Below, one piece after another: positions 22,786 through 35,794 of a stretch of 64,000 nt of DNA. Below the pieces are notes generated by a model, which was given only the letters and a program-made list of their open reading frames with translations, searched no databases and was not told the origin of the DNA. The number at the start of each line of letters is the position of its first letter. The first letter of the stretch is position 1. Source of the stretch: Nymphaea colorata (taxonomy: Eukaryota; Streptophyta; Magnoliopsida; Nymphaeales; Nymphaeaceae); assembly GCF_008831285.2 (NCBI RefSeq), contig NC_045149.1, forward strand, positions 4,951,500 through 5,015,499, given 5' to 3'. A program made the position numbers and the translations under genes.

Positions 22786-23999
22786 ACAAATAACCTATTA
22801 GCATTGATGAAAATTTGTTGCATATCGTTATGAATGTGAGCTACTATTGTTCTAGCTCTAAAGGCAACATATGTGAGTCAAAGCTTCTTAAAACCCAAGA
22901 ATTTGGGAAGATTGAACACTTATTATCAAACATTTTTGAAACACATGCTCCCTCTCTCCACCACTTTCCCTCCCTCTCTCTCTCTCTAACATCTAATGCA
23001 AGCCTGGTATTAGCATCTGATGTCTTATCTAGTTGCAAATGAACTTACAGATTTAGGAAGATTGGGTAAAAGATCAAGCATTTCGACAAGTTGGAGATTA
23101 TAATGGACCATGAATATGCTTATGTACAAAATGTTAAAGAAGGGGGAGTAGCCTTAGGCTTTTATACCACTGAACAAGCAATTAAGTCTCTTAGTTCGTG
23201 TATGGCTCCCTTAAGTAAAATGGAAAAAATATGCATAATCTTCTGGGAAGCAAACTAACTATGCTAATGAACAAGTACTAGACACTAATGGCTATGAAAA
23301 GTTACTTAGAAACTTATAAGAGCAACTATATCTAGGGTGCATCATATTTACAAAAATATATTTTTTAATTCATCTGCTTCATGTAAACTTTAAATGGATG
23401 GAACGGTAAACCTTTTAGGATGTTAACTGACTTATTTCAAGAAGTATTTACTATGGGTGCAAGTTAAGAATGTGATGCAAAACACAAATTAGGACCTTCA
23501 TTACGAGAAGATAGATGTGTGCTAAAAAAAATTATATGTTATACTAAAATGAATCTTTGAAGAAAGACAATTGTGGCATATATAATATATCATGGTGGAA
23601 AGAAGAACATAAAACAGGCAGCATGGTAGTGCTTTCATCTACTAAAGCCTATGACCTGCCTGTGAATACTTTGTGCTACCTTCCTTTAGCACCAAGGTAG
23701 AAGAGAATATTCACATTGTTTGCTTATAAGGGAAACTCATTTTTTGTAGTTTTCCTGTGGTGTGGCTAAACTTGTTACAATATTGGTTGCATATTTTGTT
23801 TAAGACATTCATATATGTCATTTATTGTACAATGATGATGTTTAAAGTTTATTTTATGAGACTCATGTATTCTATTATGCTCATGACTAATTTGTCCATT
23901 ATCCTTTTTTTACCTTTTCTTGATCTCTACTCTTAGGATGATTGAATTCTAAATGATACATTTTTGCGTGATTTCTACATTTGATAAATGGTTCACTGT

Positions 24000-24900
24000 T
24001 TGAAGAGAAAGAGGTAAAGCTCTTGTAATAGTTCCTAGCAGTTTTGCTGCATTTTAGTGCTTGCACCTCTTGAGTAAAACTTTTTTTCTATGACTTTTTG
24101 TTCTTTTCACAGTTAATCTCTTAGATTTGTCATGTCTTGACTCAATACTCCTAGGAATGTCAATGCCCTTATATGCTTGATGGCATCATGACCATCTATA
24201 GCAGTTTTTGAACAAGTTAGTCATTTAAGAATGCCCAAGGCAGGTGAGAACAACAGGGCATGCAAGTTTCTGAATGACTAGTCTCTCAAAACATTGGGAT
24301 TGACACAAATACTAACAAAAAACAAGCAGAAGTGGCAGAATGCAAACATGAAAAATTAAGAAATCTCACATCATTGGCTTGTCGCTGGTGGAAACATTGC
24401 CCTATTATTTTAAGGATGATGTATAGAACCATATCCAAGTAATGTACATCTTATGTCTTATAATTTTTGTTTGGCACCTCTTGTAAAACATGTTTATGAT
24501 ATTTGATTACATGATTATTATATGAAATATTTACTATGGATAAGGAACCTAAGTGGTGGGTTACAAGGAAGTATAAAAGACTATTTAGGAAATAAAAATA
24601 TGGTTTGAATAAAATCTTTAAGATGCATCACACCATTGAAAAGCTTCTTAAAAGATGCAATTATGAAACTTATCCCTATGCAATTTCTATGTATTTTATT
24701 TATCTCCAAACCTTTTTATGGTCATATTGGCTTATGACCATTGCAAGCTAAATAATTTATATTCAATTTTTATACTTTGACAATGGTTTGTTATTTGAAC
24801 TAAAAGAGGTAATGTTGTTGTAGCAATTGCTAGTATTCTGATGCATTTTATTGCTAGAAATTCTTGAGTTGAAGTTTTTTTCTTGCATGGATTTTAAGAC
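24000..24900. repeat. Diverged direct repeat, copies near 24000-24125 and 24790-24910
   Basis: Both copies follow the plan AAAGAGGTAA, TGTAGCAAT or TGTAATAGTT, GCATTTTA, TTGAGT, then TTTTTTTC. They are strongly diverged. They may be parts of one old element. Confidence 0.45.
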
Positions 24901-27410
24901 AACAATTAAAGATACAGGAGAAGAGATAATGAAGAAAAAAGAAGCAGCAAAATTGCCTGGTGGTACAATATTCTTACTGATTTTATATTGTAAATTAATT
25001 TTATGATGGGATGCTATACGGTTAAGTCAATAACACATGTTTTGTTGTATGTTTCCAAAATTAAGATGTATTGATTTGCGTTAGATATTAAAAAATAGAT
25101 GCAAAAAGGAGTATATATTACATAATCATCAATGATGCAAAAAAAGACATATAATAAAACACCTATGTTTGAGCTAAAAGATGTCACTGAAGATTTTCTA
25201 TACTACGAGAGGAAATGTTAGTGAGAATTCATGAGGACGAACAATGATTATCTTTCACACACATAAAATGTCACTATTGATATCTTCAGTGAAGGATTGT
25301 AAGGCTCCAATTTTTTCAAAAAACAAGTTTAAAATCATTTTAAATTAAATCAAGGTATGTGGGCATAACTTTTTCTAACAACCAAGCTTTTGAAACTATT
25401 AAGCATCACTAAAATCTAACTCCAAACCATCAATACATATAAATAATGAATTAATAAAACTCTTAAAATAATTTTCCATAGAAAATATAAAAGGTCTATG
25501 ACCCTCAAAAATTCTAAATAACAAAGTCCAAATCATGACTCGATTGGATAGCAACATATCATCTCACAGTGCAGCAACCTCATTACCATCCCTTTCACAA
25601 TCACTTAAAACTGAAATTGAGGCAAATACTTGGAGAATTTGTTAGTATGATGGCTACCTGTGGTTTATTTTAGTAATCCAAATTCAACTTACCTCATTAC
25701 GACATGAAATCAAAGATTTATACATGTTTTCAACATGAAGATGCACATGAATGTTAAAAACATTTAATATTACCAAGTATTCTAATTTGATATCATATAT
25801 ACGTATCCAAATGCATGCAATATTAATTATCTGTTGGCATAATTTAGCTTCTCTTATTGAGAAAATTTGAGTATTAAGCATATGGTGTCTCAACAGACAA
25901 TGTTTATTCACATATTTTGTTTTATAGAGTGCCCAAAGGCACATCCAAACAACCATACCATAATGATCCAAGTTGTAATACTTGATTTATATATAGATCC
26001 ATTGTTGTTTTCGTAAATTAAACTGGCTCTTATAAGAATAACTTAGAGAGTTAGCCTTCAAACCTCATGGTAGGGGAATGAGCCACCTTATAATGAATGT
26101 GCCCAAATAATCACAAAACATAACCAACAATGGAATGACCAAAACCTGGATTACGAGCTTTGACCCGGCTCATTCTCACCTAGGCAAAATGGCAATCATC
26201 TCCTCCATTTTTTATGCCATGAGAGATTGTGTTTTTCTGCTTTAGTAAGCAACTCGGACCATTTAAGGTTAGGCTAGATAATGAATTCATGATTATAAAT
26301 AATTTGTGCTTAATTAGATCATTCAACATGCTTCTAATGAGTTTGCTTATTTCCTCTTATCATTCATTCAACTGCATAAGCTTAAGGCATATAGATAATG
26401 CAAGTAGTATGTTTGGTCGAAACAAGAGATGGTGCAATTTATGGCCATGATGCATTAAATCATAACACAAACAGTTTAGATCTATGTTTCTGAATTTAAA
26501 TAGATCCACAATTTAACAAAAACACAATTATAAATGCAAGTACCATACTGAGCCAAAACCAAATCAAAGACTGGATGCAACATGAATCAAGAATGTCCAC
26601 ATATGATAGTCCACATGGACATACAAAAATAGGCATGCAATTAAGCCTAAATATTTGAAGTCCAAATTCAACTTTATCATTATTTTATATTGCAAGTTCT
26701 TCACGTTCGTAAGGTATAATGAAGTCAGGTCAACTTACAAAAATAAGCTTAGTGGTATGCTAACTAATTGAACTAGGTAGACTGGATCCAATTAAAGTTC
26801 AAATGAAAATAATTACACTAACATATATATTTCTCGAAACGGACTAGGTTCAAATCTGTTTACAATAATGAAGATACAGAAATATATGTATTTTCAAACA
26901 AATCAGATTAAATTATATTTTCAACAACAGAAATATGTATTTTGGATCAACGTAGATTCAGATCTAGAGTTGTTTATAACAATTAACATACGTAGAACAA
27001 GCCCTGACCAAGTTGAAATCAATTTTCAATACTCAATACAATTGGATACATCTCAAGATTCATTTACAGAAACTAAGTTGTAGTATAGAATAACTTGAAT
27101 CCAAATAAAAATTTATATCAAATATAAAACTCCTTGAAAACTAAGTTCGAAGTCATCAGCTCATAAGACCATCTCTAAATTTTAAAAGAATTATTTCTAC
27201 TTTTTAAAAACAAACTCTAAGGTTCCTCAAATAATCTTTAGTCAAACTTGTATTAAGTATTAAATCTCCAACCAAATGTTAACTTTGAAATACCTTAGCT
27301 ACCTAAATGGAAAGAGTCCTGATTTAAATCCTCGTCTAGGTTCAAAATATCTAGTTTCTAACAAGTTAAATGCAAATTTTAACATGTTCACAACAATCAA
27401 AATATGTCTG

Positions 27411-27412
<2 letters not shown>

Positions 27413-27450
<38 letters not shown>
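27413..27450. repeat. (AT)19 microsatellite
   Basis: Thirty-eight bases of AT dinucleotide. Confidence 0.93.
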
Positions 27451-27453
<3 letters not shown>

Positions 27454-28029
27454 GAACAAGTTGGATGTAATCAAAATTAATTACTAAAATATATCTTTCA
27501 AAAGAAGCTGAATCCACTTCTAAATCCATTTTCAATAGCTAAATTATTTTTCTTAAATTAGTTGGGTCCAAATCCAGATTTGTTCACAACCAGAATATTT
27601 ACATTTTCAAAACAAGCTGGATTCATGTCCAACAAAAGAAAACTAATAAAAGTACATATTCTCAAAAATAAATTGGAACCTCATCTATCTTGAAGTTTGG
27701 TTTAACATAGGACATATTCACAACTAGAATTTTCTTTTTACAACTAGCAGAAAACGAAGAAGTATTTAAAAGTAAGTATCTCAAGTTTAAATAAAAATAA
27801 GTAAGCCCAGGCTCACCTTTGAAATTTCATATAAATGTACATAGAAGATTAAAATTTTGGAATAAAGTGTCTTGCTTTTGAATATGAAAGAAAGTGGGAT
27901 TTCTTGAAAGCGGGTTTAGAAACCCCTTTTTCAGATTTTAAAACTTAAAAAGAGAATGATCTTTGTGTTATGCCATAACGTAGAAAACTACGTGTTTACA
28001 AGCAACATTTGGCAATCTTGCATATGAAC

Positions 28030-28400
28030 ATTCATATGGGAAAAATTCAAAAAAAATTACTTGTCTTCTTATCTCTTGTAAGAAATTACGAGATATAGGA
28101 CTCGACCTATCAATAAGAGATGTAACCATTCAGAGTGCCTTTTCCAAGGATAATAAGAACAAGGACTAGAATAAGTGTTCTAGATAATGAGTTATATTGT
28201 CGTGCATATTCTAATGTGCAATAAATTTGAAAAATATGAAATTTTGGAAGATCTAAGCATATCATCAAAAATTGGAGTGCATGAACTGAAGAAACATATT
28301 TTTGGAACTCAAAGACACAAATCAAGATATGTATCATAATTGATCCATGTAATGAATCCTAAATCTAATATGAATTCATGCAAACTAGTTTCAAACAAAC
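28030..28400. repeat. Diverged direct repeat, copy 1
   Basis: Contains GACTCGACCTATCAATAAGA, AAGGATAATAAG and, later, CCTAAATCTAATATGAATTC. The same order of words returns about 1.9 kb downstream. Confidence 0.6.
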
Positions 28401-29959
28401 TTGAAATCCAACTTCTAGGGTTAAAAGAGATCAATGAACTGAAATCCAAAATGTTAAGATCCAAAGTTCAAATATGAAAATCCAAATTTGCACTTCATGA
28501 TCCAATTTAGAGACCTAAATGTGAAAGTTTAAATAACGGTTTAGATCTACGTGTCAACTAATGTTAAGATCTAAGTTTAAGTATGAAATCTAAATTTGTA
28601 AAATTTTAATAACTTGATCCAAATAACATAGAGATATTAAATCTAAAGTTTAAATTAGAATGTAATCCTACAAGGTTTGAAATTGTGTCTGAATTCCATG
28701 ATCTAAGATCTTTAGTTCTAAATATTTATCCAAAATCCAAATTGAAATTCTATTCTTTATAAGATCCAAAATCATTGTCCAAATTACTTGAAATCTAGAA
28801 GTGATGTTCCAAATGCAATATGCAAATTAAGATACGATTTGCAATATGCAGATTAAGATACAATCTTTTAAATCTAGATTTAATTAGATCCAATTTCAAA
28901 TTCAAAGATCTAAAATTCAAGTAAGGAGATCTGGATCCATTCTAGGTTGAGATGGATCATCTAGGTTCAAAGAGGTGACCTAGCTAAACCGAGCTAGAAT
29001 TAGAGTCCAGATAAGTTCCAACATGGTTTATATTTGGGGTTCATTGTATTGGGCTCGATGTCTGGCCTTGAGTAAGACCATCGAGTGAACCTATATGGTT
29101 TTAGGCAGGTTCAACCTAGGACTTAGATCTCAATCATGTCTAAACCTAGTCTTTTTGAAAGCAGGTTCAATTTCAAAATTATGCAGTTTATATGCAGTTT
29201 AAGATTGTGTTTGAAAACATGTACCCTTGTGAAAGTCAGTTTGAATCAAGTGCATGCAAGGACCATTGTCACATGCATGTAGCTAATAATCTAACTTCAT
29301 TCTCATATGGACCTAATGTTAAGTGCATAGTTGGAAACTAAATGCATAATGCAAAATGAAAGCAAACTATATGAATGCAGACCAGATATTACAAAACATC
29401 TACTTATATGATGCATAATTTTGAAAACTAAATCTACATTGGAGTCAACCTAGATCATGAGTACATATGCAAGGACTATTATCTTGAGGCATATGTTGGG
29501 AAAGCTCAAATTCCTTTACGAATTCGAATGCAAATTTGAAATCAACTACTGCACTATAATATTAAAGGCAAACACGATATGCATAATACAAGAATGTAAA
29601 CTAACATATTAAATTATGATTTCCAAATCTAGATGCATAAACTACAGTTACTACATGTTACAAAACCCTAAATATGTTTACACCATGAGAGAAATCAAAG
29701 TTAAACACTAAAATCATATTGAACCTAGGTTAACAAGCTGAAACATGAAATTTTGGCTAAGTTTGAAAAACAAGAATACATGACTAGGTACCTGATTTTG
29801 ACGAGTTCAAAAACTAGTCTATCTATGTTGGATTGATACAAAATTTAGTATGAAGACTCACTACACTTGAGACAATCAACTACAAGTGGTAGATTTGAAA
29901 AATCTTTTATGATCTTGTTTACATGTAAAATGTTTCAATTTTACTTGCAAACCATATAT

Positions 29960-30320
29960 ATGAAATGTAATTTACCTATACTCGCCTCTATTTCTAGTGA
30001 GGGATTTCGAGATTTGGGATTCGACTTGTCAATAGGAGGTATGGCCATTTCTGGCACCTTTAGGGATAATAAGTCCAAGGAATAGACTAAATATTCTAAT
30101 TTTTGAAATTTAAATGTCATCCAAAACCTAAGAAAAGCAAACGTGCCTTCATTTTAAAAATTGTGTCTATTTTAAAATCTAAATAAATCTCAAAAATGGA
30201 CTAATGAACAAGAATAAATTAATCTAAAGTTTGTTCATGTCAGAATTATCATAAATCAATGCAAATCGTGATCCTAGATCTAATATAATGCATGCAAAAA
30301 CTAGGTCATGTAGACCTGGA
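29960..30320. repeat. Diverged direct repeat, copy 2
   Basis: Contains GATTCGACTTGTCAATAGGA, AGGGATAATAAG and CCTAGATCTAATATAATGC in the same order and spacing as copy 1 at 28030-28400, so a segment of at least 350 bp was duplicated and then diverged. Confidence 0.6.
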
Positions 30321-31056
30321 GTCCAATCTCTACTAGACCTGAGTGTAGGACATGGACCTATTTGGGAAATTTGGACCAGAGCCCAAGCACTGAAATTAGG
30401 ATCAGTAAGATTTATGTAATTCTTGTGGTAAATTGAAATGGGAGATGCCATAGGGGTCTAAAATGTCATATCATGTAATGGGGGTTCAAAATTCATGACC
30501 CAACAGTGGCCAAAGATCCAATCAATCATATACATTATAATTTCATCTTAAATATCAAATTATGAAAGATGTTCAAGTCTAAAGATTACATGATTCAAAG
30601 CTCTTATCTTGGGTCTAATTATGTGAATATTGGCCTGTGGTGTAAAATTTGATCCAAAATCCAAGACCTGAGATCCTAGATCCAAATATGAAATCCAAGC
30701 CCAAAATAAAGGATTTGAAATCCAAAATCTGATATCCAAAATCCATAATATGACATCTATAATTTGATATTTAGGGTCCAAGACTTATTATGCGAAATCT
30801 GATCCAAAATCCAAACTCTAAAATCCAAGATCCAAAATCCAAGATCTAAGATTCATCATCCAAGATCCAAAATCTAATACTTGGGATAGAAAATCCAATA
30901 CTTGAGATTCAAATCCAAGTAGGCAGACTTGGGTTAATGTCATGGTTTAGATCAACATATGGTTTATGATTTGAGTAAAATATTTTGAATTGACATCCAG
31001 GATCCAAATGAGCTAAGGGTAAGCTGGTCAAAACGATTGGGTTCAGTCTTGCCTAA

Positions 31057-31151
31057 TACTAGATTTGAGCCTACTTGGGACGGGTTGAACTGTAATAAGT
31101 GTGTATACTAGATTTGACTACTTGGGACGGGTTGAACTGTAATAAGTGTGT
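31057..31151. repeat. Tandem duplication, unit about 48 bp
   Basis: ATACTAGATTTGA ... GGGACGGGTTGAACTGTAAT ... AAGTGTGT occurs twice in direct succession (31057-31104 and 31105-31151), nearly identical. Confidence 0.9.
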
Positions 31152-31671
31152 TGATCTTAGTCAAATCATAAGATATATGATATAAACTTCATTCATTTTA
31201 TATAAATGAATGTTTAAAAAAGTATGACTAAACCCATGGGAATCGGTTTATAAATAGTATGCATTAAGTCTAGTCTGAGCTAGGTCATAGAGAGTTGAAC
31301 TAGAATTGGAATTCATGCCTACATGCCCTAGAATTTTTGAAATCATTTTAAAGAGGTTGATTTTAAAAATGTTTTAGAGAAAACTATGACTTGAAATGAT
31401 CCTTGTGTGAAGACTAAGCTAGATTTAGGTTTTCACATACTTGAGTTCATGCACACATGGTGTGCTACTAGGCTGATCCAATCAACTTTGAGACAAGGGG
31501 TGCATGTGAGTGGAAGATTATTTAATGCATATTAAAACATAGGAAAAATGCATATTAAAGAAAGCATGAAAGAAAGTTATATTCTATAAGCATGATTTAA
31601 GTAAAACTACATCATGAAATTAAAAGAAAGAAACAGGGAAGAGAGGGACATACCTGACCCCTATGCCTACC

Positions 31672-31993
31672 CTAAATACCTTAAAATAAATAAAATCTAG
31701 AAAATAAACATGTTAAACTACAACACTATTAAAACAATAAACTAAGCTAAGCATGCTAAAAGCAAAAAAAAAAAAACTAAAATAAACATGCTAAAAAGAA
31801 AACTAAACTAGGCATACAAAAAAAAAGCACTAAATACCTTAAAATAAATAAAATCTAGAAAATAAACATGTTAAACTACAACACTATTAAAACAATAAAC
31901 TAAGCTAAGCATGCTAGAAGCAAAAAAAAAAAAAAAAAAAAACTAAAATAAACATGCTAAAAAGAAAACTAAACTAAGCATACAAGAAAAAGC
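31672..31993. repeat. Tandem duplication, unit about 158-164 bp, with poly-A tracts
   Basis: Copy 1 (31672-31829) and copy 2 (31830-31993) both run from CTAAATACCTTAAAATAAAT to an AAAGCAC end. They differ mainly in the length of an internal A tract (13 versus about 21). A- and K-rich; no gene. Confidence 0.92.
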
Positions 31994-34504
31994 ACTAAAT
32001 TACCAAAAAAAAACGAAAGAAAGAAAGAAAAAGGAGAAAAAAGGAAATTAACTAAAGTTGGCACCCTAGCTGAGCCTACTCCTACGACCCATACAATGAG
32101 CCTCGTTGGGTTTATGTTGAGTGCTAATGCTGCCCAAACCAAGACCTAGACCAAAACTCTAAAAGATTAACTTGTTTTGAGCTAAAATCTTTTTTGAGCA
32201 TGCAGTTGGAATTTTATCAATTTTTTGTGCTTTTCTAGAATAGCTCAAATGGGTAGAAGTGAGAAGGATAGGAGGTCTATTGATAGGAGAGGGAGGGGGA
32301 AAACCCCCTCAAGATTATCAATAAATGACTAAACTTTTCCTATCTCTCTCTCTCTCTCTCATCTCTCAACTCAAAACCTCTTGAGGACCCTGGACCTGAA
32401 GCCAGTGGAAACACTACCCTAGGCTGAATCCTCTATGCAAGACCTCTCGGGGTAGCCTAAAATCGAATTCTAAACTAAAGGAAAACATATTACAAAAGAC
32501 CTTGTCGGACAGGACCCCAGCTTGACACTAAAATACAATTAAACAAACTAAAAGGACTCTAGCTTAAACAACTAAAACAGACTCTAACCTACTGCTGAGG
32601 ACTATCGGCACACTTCAGCGGTGGAGGTGTGGCTCGGCCCACCTGGCCGAGGGTGGCAGTGGTACGTGAGGGGTTCAGCCCGCCTAGCCGACGGGTACGA
32701 ATGTGAGAGCAGAGGATGCTCAGACCACCTGGCCGAAGGAAGATGATGGGGATTGGTGACGGCCCGAGAAGCTCGACCTGCCTGGTAGAGTGCGCCAAAG
32801 GAGCAAGGACGTTGCGCTTAGAGTGGCCTCTACCGCTAGGGCCACGATCGGCCTTGCTACAGTGTTGGTGACGGGGCGCGGAGTGGTGAAGGAGTCGGCC
32901 CGCCTGACCGATGCTGGTGAGAAGGGTTGATGGCTGGGCAATGGCCGCGGGTCATACGCAGCTGACACTTACTAGCCTTGAAGGGAACCTAACTACAAGA
33001 CTCCAAGGTGAAGAGGGCTAAGCTCGGGATGAGGGGATGAGCTTAGTAAGATGGGGTGTGGTCCAACTAGCTCAGTTTGGGTTAGGTGGGCTAGGTTAGG
33101 ATGGGTCAATTGGGTTGACTTGGACTAGGTCTAGGTTGACCAAGTCCTAAGGAGAAGGGTGAGGTTGACTCGAGGGAAGTAATGGCGTTATGGGTCTCAG
33201 ATAGTGGAGGTTGACTAGGGTGTGGGGAACCGTAGAGAGAGTTAAGGGGCTTAGGTGACTACGAGGCTAGGGCTTGGACTCTCGAGAGGTGGAGTTAAGG
33301 TCGATGACCGCTTCAAGGTGGGGTTAATGCGAAGGCGAGGTTACGAGGGAAGGTAAATGCCCTCACTTGGGAAGAGTGGGTGGAGTTAAGACTCGCCTAG
33401 GTAAGGAAAGGGGAGTTATGGTTTTGGCAAGTCACGAGGGAAGGTTTAATGACTGGGCTCGGATAAGAAAGGGGAGTTATAGTCAAGGCTGGAACTCAAG
33501 AGAATGGGAGGGGCTACAAGGTTGGAGTTAAGGCTTGGCTCGGATGAGGAGGAGGGATTTAATGGCTAAGACGGGTTACGAGGAAGAAGGGAGAGATTAG
33601 CGAGGAGGATTAAAGACGTACCTTTAATGCTCGCTTGGGACTTGAAGGGCTTGGGCCCCTCGGTGGTGACACGTGGCGGAGGAAACGGGTGAGATGAGAG
33701 GCTGGATGAGTGAATGCTCCTCGTGGTCAACCGAGGGCTCAGGAAGGACCCCTTGGAGTTAAGGTCCTCTTCCTCCGCGCCAAGGAGATAAATGCCTTGT
33801 TAAAGGCCAATTCTGCCCTCCTCAAACTTGGACCCGCCTTTAATGTCGGAGTAACTCTTCGGGGTAGCACGGGAAATCGGTGAGAGCGGCGGAACACGTC
33901 GCCGACCGCCATTGGGAGATTCCAGCCACGTCCGGTACACTGCTGACCGTGATTGGATTCGGCTGCAGCTTGGCCCGTTGGACAACTTGCGTCCGAGGAA
34001 TGCTCGCTAGGCTAGTAAGGCTCACCTAGCACCTCTCTTCTTCGGCGCCACTCTCCATTTAGTGGGAGAGCTTTCACGGCACCGGGCTGCGCTCGGCTTG
34101 ATTCCACCGGCTGCTCGTCGCAGTCTCTACTAGCCGTCAATCGGCAGGGACCTTGACACCACAGGGGTTCCGTTGCACAAGCACGGTCCTCGGCTAGGTT
34201 CTGCCGAGAGTATTTCGTAACCACCACCAGCCGTGAACCGACATGGGCCACTTTAACTCTCGGAGTCACGTCGGCACGGGATCCAGCTAAGCCGCGCCTT
34301 AGCTTGACTTTTCCGGCAATGGCCTCCCTGGATCCTACAGAGGGACAACCGCCTACTAGAGCTAAACTGCGGGGCTAGCTAGACCGACTACGGCCTACCT
34401 TTCTGACTATTCTCTTCCCAATGTGCCCGGGGAGATCACGACCTATTAGGGCAAGCTTTCGCCAAGACTTTCTACAGCAAGAAAGAGGAAGGGACCGAGA
34501 GAGA
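31994..34504. other. GC-rich segment without recognised gene; possible retroelement interior
   Basis: From about 32500 the base composition becomes distinctly GC-richer than the flanks. Repeated phrases of the type GGAGTTAAGG and GGCTCGGATGAG occur at 33270-33600. Open frames of 60-85 codons on the - strand match no family I know. If the LTR called at 34521-35794 is real, this would be the 5' internal part of that element on the - strand. Confidence 0.4.
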
Positions 34505-34518
34505 GGCTTCGGTACCAA
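34505..34518 (-). other. Possible degenerate primer-binding site
   Basis: On the - strand TTGGTACCGAAGCC lies two bases after the proposed LTR end. It matches the initiator-tRNA-Met site (TGGTATCAGAGCC) at 10 of 13 positions by eye. Confidence 0.35.
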
Positions 34519-34520
34519 CC

Positions 34521-35794
34521 TGTCTTTTACTGCCAGATTGTCATTGTCTAGGTATTAGATGGGCAGAACCACCTTCATGTTCAAGGGGCTGCACCGAGAA
34601 GAGCTTGCTTACGCGTCGGGGAACTCGTAGGTCATCAGCTTCAATGGCGGCTTTCCGGCAACCACCACGTCCGTTGGCTTCCTCTACTTCTTCCCAGCCA
34701 GAACCACGGGCTGAGGGATTTGTACACGGCTCCACGGCGGGGAGTACACGCCTTCACGGAGAGATAAACTCCAATTTCTTAATTCATTCCAAAAGCATAA
34801 ACCCCAAATGGGGTTTACAAGAGTTTAAATAGAAGGAAAGCAAATCGGATCGTCTAATGATCTGTCACCTGTATAGAAATAAGATCCGACTCCAAATAAG
34901 AGCTGGACCGACTCCTAGACTCTGACCCGACCCAAAATAGGAAACTAACCTAGGTGGGCTATCTAAAGCACTAGGTGTTGACTCGACTTAAGGATAAACG
35001 ACACTATCGCTAACTAAGACTCGATCCTAGACTCCCTAGATGGACTCAGGATTGGACTCGTTTTTGGGCTGCATTCCACTGGCTCATCTAGGCTCTGCCC
35101 TTCTCTGTCTGTATTCCTTCCTTTGACGCTTCCGCCATCTGCCAATGACCTTGCTGGATGGGAGTCTGATTCCTCGAGCGGTGCCATGTCTAAGGCCAGT
35201 CCTGCTGGGTCAGAATGGTTGTTAATGTTAGGTCCTTCGCCTGTATGCTTAGCCTCATCCTGACAGGTATAGTTGGCATGGTAATCATGAGCTTGGTCAT
35301 CCTGTCCGAGGTTAGCCTTAGAGGCCTTGCGCCTGGCTGGCATTGTGCCAGTGTCGGCTCTTGTCTCCTTGCCAATGAAAGCTGGTGAAGGTTCGTCCAG
35401 GTCGGTTGCCCCAGTGTTAAACTTGTCGGGGTGGACCGTCTTGGTTGGGCTCCATCCTTCCTCATTAGGGAAGCGGTTGTCTCTTTCCTTTGGATGTCAC
35501 CCTTCTCTGGCCACGCGCCTAGATGCAGCCTCCCAACTCTTGGTTCAGCCTTGTTCTGTCGATCCCTCTTCAGTGCTAACAACCTGGTGGAGCCTGTCTT
35601 CCTTAGGCTGTCGGCCATTCATGGCCGCACGCTGGCTGCGGCCATCTTGGGCTGGAGCTCCTCTTGCTCTGCCACTAGTTTCAGCCCTTTCCTACTGTGG
35701 CTAGGGCCCTTGTTGAGCCCCTCTGGCGCGGTCCAGACCAGCCTCGGCCACTTTGTCGGCGGCTCTCACCTGGGGCTAGGGTTGGTTCGTAACA
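34521..35794 (-). repeat. Possible orphan or solo LTR (about 1.27 kb)
   Basis: Read on the - strand it starts TGTTACGAACC and ends AAAAGACA, has a TATTTAAA box near 34830, and is followed by a degenerate primer site. TG...CA ends, promoter-like box and primer site in the right order support an LTR. No second copy is present in the window and no 5-bp target duplication could be checked. It is much richer in GC than its left and right flanks. Confidence 0.4.

Larger units (their letters stand above)
20051..27400. other. Gene-free AT-rich DNA
   Basis: I find no defensible exon. There are CATCTC-rich words at 20090-20560, poly-T tracts, a possible miniature element at 22581-22785, and a diverged direct repeat around 24.0 and 24.8 kb. 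Most likely old, decayed mobile DNA. Confidence 0.5.
27451..31671. other. ATCCAAA-rich degenerate repeat field, no gene
   Basis: No coding sequence. Words such as GATCCAAAATCCAAG, GATCTAA and AAATCC recur on a roughly 8-12-base rhythm, densest at 30640-30930. Larger duplications are listed separately. This is probably a decayed, non-coding part of a large retroelement, but nothing identifies the family. Confidence 0.55.

Noticed and set aside
22844-23042. Frames around a CTCTCT run near 22970
   Set aside because: Low-complexity translation on both strands; no support.
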